DNA from: DATKHR01 sp035939575
GTDB lineage: Bacteria; Acidobacteriota; Vicinamibacteria; Vicinamibacterales; CAVVIG01
Assembly: GCA_035939575.1 (NCBI GenBank)
Contig: DASZFS010000258.1
Span: 1-18,220, forward strand
Direction: 5' to 3'
Length of the DNA: 18,220 nucleotides
The notes under the pieces: generated by a model
The model's input: the letters and a program-made list of their open reading frames with translations, nothing else
Database searches by the model: none
What the model was told of the DNA's origin: nothing
Made by a program: the position numbers and the translations under genes
In this document: positions 14,051 to 18,220 of the stretch, piece by piece
Layout: the number at the start of each line of letters is the position of its first letter
How positions within the stretch are numbered: position 1 is the first letter of the stretch

Positions 14051-14416
14051 CTACTCCGGGGCCGTGAAAATGAACACGATCCGTTCATGCGTTTCCTTCT
14101 GAGCCGCCGCGTACCGCCAGCGTTTGCCCGCGTCTTCCGCAGCCGTGACGAGAAGCGGGTGTCCGCCGATCACTTCAATGCTCTTGACCCTGCCATCGGC
14201 CGTGACCAGCGCGTCCAGCTTCACCGTGCCGGCCAACCTCAGCTTCTTCGCGAGCTCAGGGTAGACGGGCGCCGCTTTGTAGGTCACCTGCCGCCCGGCC
14301 TCCTGCTCGGCCGCTGACAGCGGTCGCGATCGGCTCGCGCCCGCGCCCATCGCCAGCAGGCCGACGACAACGGCCGCATGGGTAGTGTGTTTGGCCATCA
14401 ACGTGCTCCCGCTCAT
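14051..14416 (-). CDS. Exported TonB C-terminal-domain protein in the chemotaxis operon
   Basis: 121 residues. A hydrophobic export or anchor signal (about 13-27) is followed by a short linker, then a TonB_C domain (about 48-115). The pattern YPELAKKLRLAGTVKLDALV continues into a DGRVKSIEVIGGHPLL-type segment and ends in the usual Trp-Arg-Tyr (100-102). It lacks the long Pro-rich spacer that lets true TonB reach the outer membrane, so an energy-transducing role is doubtful. ATG 14416 overlaps the cheW stop (ATGA). ATG 14398 has a better ribosome site (GGGAG, 7 nt away) and would give 115 residues. It lies between cheW and the MCP. It may act as a periplasmic partner of that receptor, which is inference. 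It is not a known chemotaxis component. Confidence 0.8.
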   Translation of the reverse strand: MSGSTLMAKHTTHAAVVVGLLAMGAGASRSRPLSAAEQEAGRQVTYKAAPVYPELAKKLRLAGTVKLDALVTADGRVKSIEVIGGHPLLVTAAEDAGKRWRYAAAQKETHERIVFIFTAPE

Positions 14417-14922
14417 GAATGCCCTGACTCTCCCCTACCGTGCACTGGTGAAGTCCCCTCGTGAACCGCCAACGCGGTGGGTGGCCCGAAGTCGGCGACG
14501 CGGGCGAACAGGGCGTCGCTGTCCAGCGCGAGCAACAGGCCGTGATCGATCTTGTACGCCCCCAGAATCAGCTCGCGCGATCGGCCGCGAAGCGTCGAGG
14601 GAGGAGGCTCGAAATCGATGTCGTCAACCACCACGACGCCACCGATGCGATCGACCAGGAGGCTCACGGCCCGCTCGTCCGTGCGCAAGATCATGTGAAC
14701 GGGCAGGTCGGCTGCGGGTCGCTCGTTCAACTGGAGACAGCGGCGCAGGTCGATGGCCGTGAGGATCTGTCCCCGAAGATTCAAGAGGCCGCGCACAGGG
14801 GCCGCCGCCAACGGCACCGGCGTGATGTCCAGTCGATCGGTCACTTCCTGAACCTTCTCGACCGGGATCCCGAAGAACAGATCGTCGACGAAGCACGACG
14901 CATACTGGCGCGGCTGCCTCAC
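14413..14922 (-). CDS. cheW: Chemotaxis coupling protein CheW
   Basis: 169 residues with a single CheW domain. It links the receptor tip to the CheA P5 domain. Visible signatures are the first strands (FVDDLFFGIPVEKVQEV, 11-27), VRGLLNLRGQILTAIDLR (43-60), the classic CheW core motif, and SLLVDRIGGVVVV (87-99). A tail of about 30 residues after the domain is low-complexity and charged. The start is GTG at 14922, which overlaps the cheA stop (GTGA), with only a weak GGCGG upstream. Translation therefore probably depends on coupling to cheA. Confidence 0.94.
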   Translation of the reverse strand: MRQPRQYASCFVDDLFFGIPVEKVQEVTDRLDITPVPLAAAPVRGLLNLRGQILTAIDLRRCLQLNERPAADLPVHMILRTDERAVSLLVDRIGGVVVVDDIDFEPPPSTLRGRSRELILGAYKIDHGLLLALDSDALFARVADFGPPTALAVHEGTSPVHGRGESGHS

Positions 14923-17096
14923 GCCCGCACCGCCTGCGCCATGCCGGCGCCGCTCTCGGCCCGCTTCGCGACCAGCGGCGCGCAGATAGTGTTGAGATCG
15001 AGAATTTCGGTGACCCGGCCGCCGATGACCATCGACGCACGGACTCCGAAGCGCGTCGCGGGCCGCAGGTGGCGAGGCAGTTCGATCGCGTCGAGGATGC
15101 CGTTGACGATGAGGCCGACGCGGTGGCCGCCCTTCTCGTAGATGACAGTCTGCACGGCGGGGCTCGTCTCGACCGCAGACGAAGGCTGTCTCCGCTGCCG
15201 GCGCCGTTCGGGCAGCAGATCTCCAATGGCAACCAGCCGCAGGATGTCTCCGAAGTACTGCACGACGGTCTCGCCCCCGACCGACTCCAGCGACGCGCGA
15301 TCGAACGCCTCGAGGCGCATGACGTCCGACAGTGGCACCGCCATCCGCGCGTCGTCATCGCCGACGAGCATCAGCAGCGATTCGGTCTCTTCTGTGGTGT
15401 CCAGCGGAGCCGGTTCATCGGTCGCGACACCGGTGCCCCGCAGCTCGGACACCACATGGCTGTGCAGCGCCAGGCCGGGGACGTCCAGAATCAACGCGAC
15501 GCGGCCGTCTCCCATGATGGTCGCGCCGGCGAAGAGCGATATCGATCGCAGGTGGGCGCCGAGCGGCTTGACGACGATCTCCTGCGTGTCGTTGATGTCG
15601 TCGACGAGCAGGCCGAAGGTTCGGTCTTCGGCCTGGAGCACGACGATATTGGCCACCGGCATGGCGGCCGGATTCAGACGCGCGCGCCGGCCGGCAGGCC
15701 ACAGCTCGCCGTCCAGCGAAATCAACGGAATGAGACTGCCGCGGAGGCGATACACAGCCGCCTCTCCCATCTGTTGCACAGCCTTCGGGATGCCGGCCCC
15801 TTCCAGCCGCACGAGCTCCAGGACGCTCGCTTGAGGAATGGCGTAGCGGTCGCCCCGCGCGGTCACCTGGAGCACCGGCATGATGGCCAGTGTCAGCGGG
15901 ATCCGGATTTTGATCGTGGTGCCGGTGCCGAGCTGACTGTGGACGCTGACCTTGCCGCCGATCTGTTCGATGTTCGTTTTCACGACGTCCATGCCGACGC
16001 CGCGGCCGGACATGCTCGTGACTTCGCGGGCGGTGGACAAGCCGGGAAGGAAGATCAGGTCGAGCGTGTCCTGCTCGCTGATCGCCTGCGCCCGGTCAGC
16101 GGCGATCACACCCCGCTCGAGAGCCTTCGCCCTGAGCGCCGCCACGTCGATGCCCGCGCCATCGTCGGACACCTCGATGTGCACTTGACCTTCCGCATGA
16201 AACGCCCGCAGGACCAGCCGTCCTTCGGCAGGTTTTCCGCTTGCGACCCTGCGCTCGGGCCGCTCGATGCCGTGGCCGATGGCGTTCCGGAGCAGATGCA
16301 TCAGGGGATCGCGGATCGCCTCGATCAACGTCTTGTCGAGCTCTGTTTCCCTGCCTTCCATGTCAAGACGAACCTTCTTGCCGCACTGGATCGCTGCGTC
16401 GCGGACGGCTCGCGGAAACTTGTTCCAGACGTGGTCGATGGGCTGCATGCGGGTCTTCATGATCCCGTCCTGCAGTTGGGTCGTGATGATGTTGAGGCGC
16501 TGGGCGGACGTGAGAAGCGCCGGGTCCTGGTGGAGGACGCTGTGCTGGAGAAGCTCGTTGCGTGCCGTAACGAGCTCGCCGACGAGGTTCATCAGCGTGT
16601 CGAGCTCCGTGACCGCCACCCTGATGTTGCTGGCCCCCTGTTTCAAACCTCCCGCGTCCCCCTCCGGCGGATCAAGGAACGGCGCGGCCGGCGCGCTCGT
16701 CGCTTCCTCCCGTTCCTGCAGCGGAACCAGGCGAGCGATGAGCGTTTCGCCAGCCTCGTCGCCCTCGGCGCCGGTCCGCTCGATGTTCACGAGCATCTGC
16801 CTGATGCAGTCGACGAGCGCCAGGAGCGCGGTCGCGATCTCGGCATCCATCGCGATCCGTCCGTCGCGCACGCGACCGAGCAGCGTTTCTCCGGCGTGCG
16901 AGATGGCGCCCAGCTTCGACAGACCCAGAAACCCGGTTGCGCCCTTGATGCTGTGGATGGCGCGAAAGACCGTGTCGAGCGTGCCGCGCGCGGCCGGGTT
17001 GCTCTCGAGCTCGACCAGGCCGCGCTCGAACTGATCGAGGTTGTCCCGGCTCTCGACGAGGAACTCCCTGACGATCGCCTCGTCCATCTCGCTCAT
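14919..17096 (-). CDS. cheA: Chemotaxis histidine kinase CheA with two CheW-like domains
   Basis: 725 residues. The HPt (P1) domain has phospho-acceptor His48 in RAIHSIKGA. A short linker (about 127-155) replaces the P2 CheY/CheB-docking domain. P3 dimerisation is about 156-220. The kinase domain has an N-box at 263-278 (DPLMHLLRNAIGHGIE), G1 at 308-317, an F-box LIFLPGLSTA (347-356) and a G2 SGRGVGMD (363-370). A first CheW-like P5 domain spans about 403-545. A second CheW-like domain spans about 572-712, after a short acidic linker. E. coli CheA has only one. The kinase autophosphorylates and passes phosphate to CheY and CheB. The open frame continues upstream, but ATG 17096 is chosen because it forms an ATGA overlap with the preceding REC-HPt stop. 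Confidence 0.96.
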   Translation of the reverse strand: MSEMDEAIVREFLVESRDNLDQFERGLVELESNPAARGTLDTVFRAIHSIKGATGFLGLSKLGAISHAGETLLGRVRDGRIAMDAEIATALLALVDCIRQMLVNIERTGAEGDEAGETLIARLVPLQEREEATSAPAAPFLDPPEGDAGGLKQGASNIRVAVTELDTLMNLVGELVTARNELLQHSVLHQDPALLTSAQRLNIITTQLQDGIMKTRMQPIDHVWNKFPRAVRDAAIQCGKKVRLDMEGRETELDKTLIEAIRDPLMHLLRNAIGHGIERPERRVASGKPAEGRLVLRAFHAEGQVHIEVSDDGAGIDVAALRAKALERGVIAADRAQAISEQDTLDLIFLPGLSTAREVTSMSGRGVGMDVVKTNIEQIGGKVSVHSQLGTGTTIKIRIPLTLAIMPVLQVTARGDRYAIPQASVLELVRLEGAGIPKAVQQMGEAAVYRLRGSLIPLISLDGELWPAGRRARLNPAAMPVANIVVLQAEDRTFGLLVDDINDTQEIVVKPLGAHLRSISLFAGATIMGDGRVALILDVPGLALHSHVVSELRGTGVATDEPAPLDTTEETESLLMLVGDDDARMAVPLSDVMRLEAFDRASLESVGGETVVQYFGDILRLVAIGDLLPERRRQRRQPSSAVETSPAVQTVIYEKGGHRVGLIVNGILDAIELPRHLRPATRFGVRASMVIGGRVTEILDLNTICAPLVAKRAESGAGMAQAVRA

Positions 17097-17887
17097 TTGA
17101 TCGCCGCCTGCTCCGCGGCGAAGGCCCGACGGACGGCGGCCAGCTCCTGTTCGATCACCGCCACCAGCCCGGATCCGATGTGCTGTTCCGGCTGGCGCTC
17201 CACTTCCCCGCATAAGGCGGCCAGCCGCGTGACCCCCATCACGAGAGAGCTCCCTTTCAACGCGTGGGCTGTCGACCGCAGCGCAACCGCGTCGCCGCGC
17301 CCCGCCGCATCGCGGAGACTGTCGACGCGCACCTCTGCTTCCTTCACGAATTGGTCAATCAAGCGGAGCGTGAACTCCGAGGAGCCATCTGGACCCGACT
17401 GGCGGAACGCAGCCATCACTTCCGGGTCGAGCGTCATCTCGGACCGCGCGACTTCGGCCGGGCTCCCCTCGATCCGCGCCGGCGCCTGATCGGCTCGCCC
17501 CGACGGGGCGTGCGCGCGAATGCACGCGATGAGGTCGTCCTTGGCCGGAACCTTGACAAGGTAATCGCTCGCGCCCGCCGCGCGCGCTCGCCCCCGCGCA
17601 ACGGCGTCGTCGGTTGCCGAGAGCACGATGATTGGCGTCGAGGCGGTTGTCGGATTCGCTCGGAATTGCCCGACCAGCGTCAGGCCATCGATCTGTGGCA
17701 TGACGAGGTCCTGCAGAATGATCGTGGGCCGGAGGAGATTGGCCGAAGCGACGGCCTCGGTCGCGTCGGTGCAGTGATGGAGCTCGATGTCGCGCTCCGC
17801 CGCGAGGAGGCGAGAGACCGCCATGCCGATGACCCGCTGGTCGTCGACCAACAACACGACCATGCTGAGTCGATCGCCTCCAGACAT
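17093..17887 (-). CDS. REC-HPt protein (receiver plus histidine phosphotransfer domain)
   Basis: 264 residues. The receiver (about 9-127) has D15/D16, phospho-acceptor D60 in LQDLVMPQIDG, and Lys112. A short Ala/Gly-rich linker follows. The C-terminal HPt domain (about 150-262) has phospho-acceptor His208 in TAHALKGSS. Unusually, Lys112 is followed by Val-Pro (VKVPAK) rather than directly by the usual Pro. It is the first gene of the chemotaxis operon and overlaps cheA by 4 nt, so it likely exchanges phosphate with CheA or its response regulators as a phosphorelay or sink; that is inference. Starts at ATG 17887 and ATG 17863 are both possible, and neither has an ideal ribosome site. GGAGG lies 13 nt before the latter. 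Confidence 0.9.
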   Translation of the reverse strand: MSGGDRLSMVVLLVDDQRVIGMAVSRLLAAERDIELHHCTDATEAVASANLLRPTIILQDLVMPQIDGLTLVGQFRANPTTASTPIIVLSATDDAVARGRARAAGASDYLVKVPAKDDLIACIRAHAPSGRADQAPARIEGSPAEVARSEMTLDPEVMAAFRQSGPDGSSEFTLRLIDQFVKEAEVRVDSLRDAAGRGDAVALRSTAHALKGSSLVMGVTRLAALCGEVERQPEQHIGSGLVAVIEQELAAVRRAFAAEQAAIK

Positions 17888-17898
17888 GCCCTCGGATG

Positions 17899-17913
17899 AG
17901 CCAGATCCGGGCC
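17899..17913 (-). promoter_or_regulatory. Leader motif shared with the pilus ATPase leader (copy 2)
   Basis: AGCCAGATCCGGGCC (+ strand) begins 11 nt upstream of the REC-HPt ATG. It differs from 2631-2645 at one base and sits at nearly the same distance from its gene. Function is unknown. Confidence 0.4.
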
Positions 17914-17952
17914 AGGGCGGCCTGAGGGTGCGGACGTACTGGAAGTCTCTTA

Positions 17953-17980
17953 GGTATAACTACTTAAGTGGCATCTGCAA
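17953..17980 (-). promoter_or_regulatory. Candidate sigma-70-like promoter of the chemotaxis operon
   Basis: On the - strand, TTGCAG (17975-17980) and TATACC (17953-17958) are separated by 16 nt. The predicted transcription start near 17946 would leave a leader of about 60 nt before the REC-HPt ATG. The boxes are near consensus, but the spacing is one base short of ideal. Confidence 0.42.
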
Positions 17981-18060
17981 TCAGCGGCAAAGGGCCGACT
18001 CTGGCACGGACGCCAGAAGCAAGGCGCGCGCACCATGGCACCGCCGCCATAACGTACACG

Positions 18061-18106
18061 ACAACCCGTCTCATAAAGGGCATGGCCGCGTGCAGTTGCC
18101 TCGCCC
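18061..18106 (+). repeat. Intergenic dispersed repeat, copy B (shortened)
   Basis: 18061-18080 matches 255-275 with one mismatch and one gap, and 18081-18106 matches about 306-332. The roughly 30 bases that separate these blocks in copy A are missing here. The order and strand are the same as in copy A. Confidence 0.6.
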
Positions 18107-18118
18107 GCCAGATCAAGA

Positions 18119-18148
18119 TTGTCCAAGGTTCTCAAGGAGGTTGGACAG
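18119..18148. other. Hairpin between repeat copies B and C
   Basis: GTCCAA (18121-18126) pairs with TTGGAC (18141-18146), extended by one T-A pair and one wobble. The 14-base loop contains AAGGAGG. No gene follows, so a role in translation control is not supported within the window. Confidence 0.3.
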
Positions 18149-18187
18149 GGTCGTCAGAAATCAAGGGAGTTCCTGGCGAGACAGAAC

Positions 18188-18220
18188 GGGGCTGAAGACT
18201 CATGGTCGCGTGCAGTTGTC
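18188..18220 (+). repeat. Intergenic dispersed repeat, copy C (cut by window end)
   Basis: This matches 293-325 at 30 of 33 positions on the same strand. It is about 80 bases right of copy B, so at least two copies are clustered here. The element may continue beyond the window. Confidence 0.6.

Larger units (their letters stand above)
17888..18220. other. Intergenic region upstream of the chemotaxis operon
   Basis: 333 bases to the window end with no supported gene. It holds the shared leader motif (17899-17913), a candidate promoter for the operon (17953-17980), two repeat copies (18061-18106 and 18188-18220) and a hairpin (18119-18148). An AAGGAGG sequence at 18134-18140 is not followed by a start codon at usable distance. 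The stretch around 17945-17970 is AT-richer than its surroundings. Confidence 0.6.

Noticed and set aside
15069..17489. 806-codon frame on the + strand opposite cheA and REC-HPt
   Set aside because: It is an antisense shadow. The - strand carries full CheA and REC-HPt motifs and coupled starts.
17968..18195. 75-codon frame on the + strand upstream of the chemotaxis operon
   Set aside because: It covers the candidate promoter and the dispersed repeat copy B, has no ribosome site and no recognisable sequence.
1..18220. Defence system, prophage or integrated element
   Set aside because: No nuclease, integrase, transposase, toxin-antitoxin or phage structural gene was found. Base composition and gene style look uniform across the window.

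Overview
The window is high-GC DNA with densely packed genes. It carries a GspE/PilB-type pilus ATPase fused to a receiver domain, a prepilin, a complete chemotaxis operon, the tail of a probable BNR/VPS10-type repeat protein, and an FG-GAP/ASPIC-UnbV protein. This gene style suggests an Acidobacteriota-like bacterium, perhaps Vicinamibacteria. The taxonomic guess is inference from gene content; no rRNA or tRNA gene is visible to anchor it.

Layout: (1) 1-250, the 3' end of a + strand gene. (2) 255-332, an intergenic repeat that recurs at the right-hand end of the window. (3) 371-2617 (-), the assembly ATPase with a C-terminal receiver. (4) 2618-2941, a divergent intergenic region. (5) 2942-3999 (+), a small membrane protein overlapping a type IV prepilin. 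(6) 4051-5074 (+), two small proteins, one possibly SRPBCC-like and one SnoaL/NTF2-like. (7) 5109-7652 (-), an unrecognised 847-residue protein with an internal duplication. (8) 7822-10092 (+), a membrane-anchored or exported TPR/FG-GAP/ASPIC protein with a good sigma-70-like promoter. (9) 10131-17887 (-), an eight-gene chemosensory operon read REC-HPt, cheA, cheW, TonB-C-like, MCP, cheY, cheB, cheR. Four of its junctions are 4-nt overlaps. (10) 17888-18220, intergenic DNA with a candidate operon promoter and two more copies of the repeat seen at 255-332.

How it may work together: the MCP senses a periplasmic or membrane signal, CheW couples it to CheA, and CheA phosphorylates the stand-alone CheY, the CheB receiver and possibly the receivers of REC-HPt and the pilus ATPase. 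CheR and CheB adapt the MCP by methylation and demethylation. The receiver fused to the pilus ATPase in the same window suggests chemosensory control of pilus extension, in the manner of Pil-Chp or Frz/Dif systems. That link is inference. No pilus genes other than the ATPase, the prepilin and its small partner are here (no PilC, PilM-Q or PilT), and no CheC/CheX/CheD/CheZ is visible.

No CRISPR array, phage module, transposase or defence system was seen. The most notable items are the ATPase-receiver fusion, the TonB-C domain protein inside the chemotaxis operon, the REC-HPt plus tandem-CheW-domain CheA pair, the Asn substitution in the CheB receiver, the unrecognised duplicated protein, and the repeat copies on both sides of the island.
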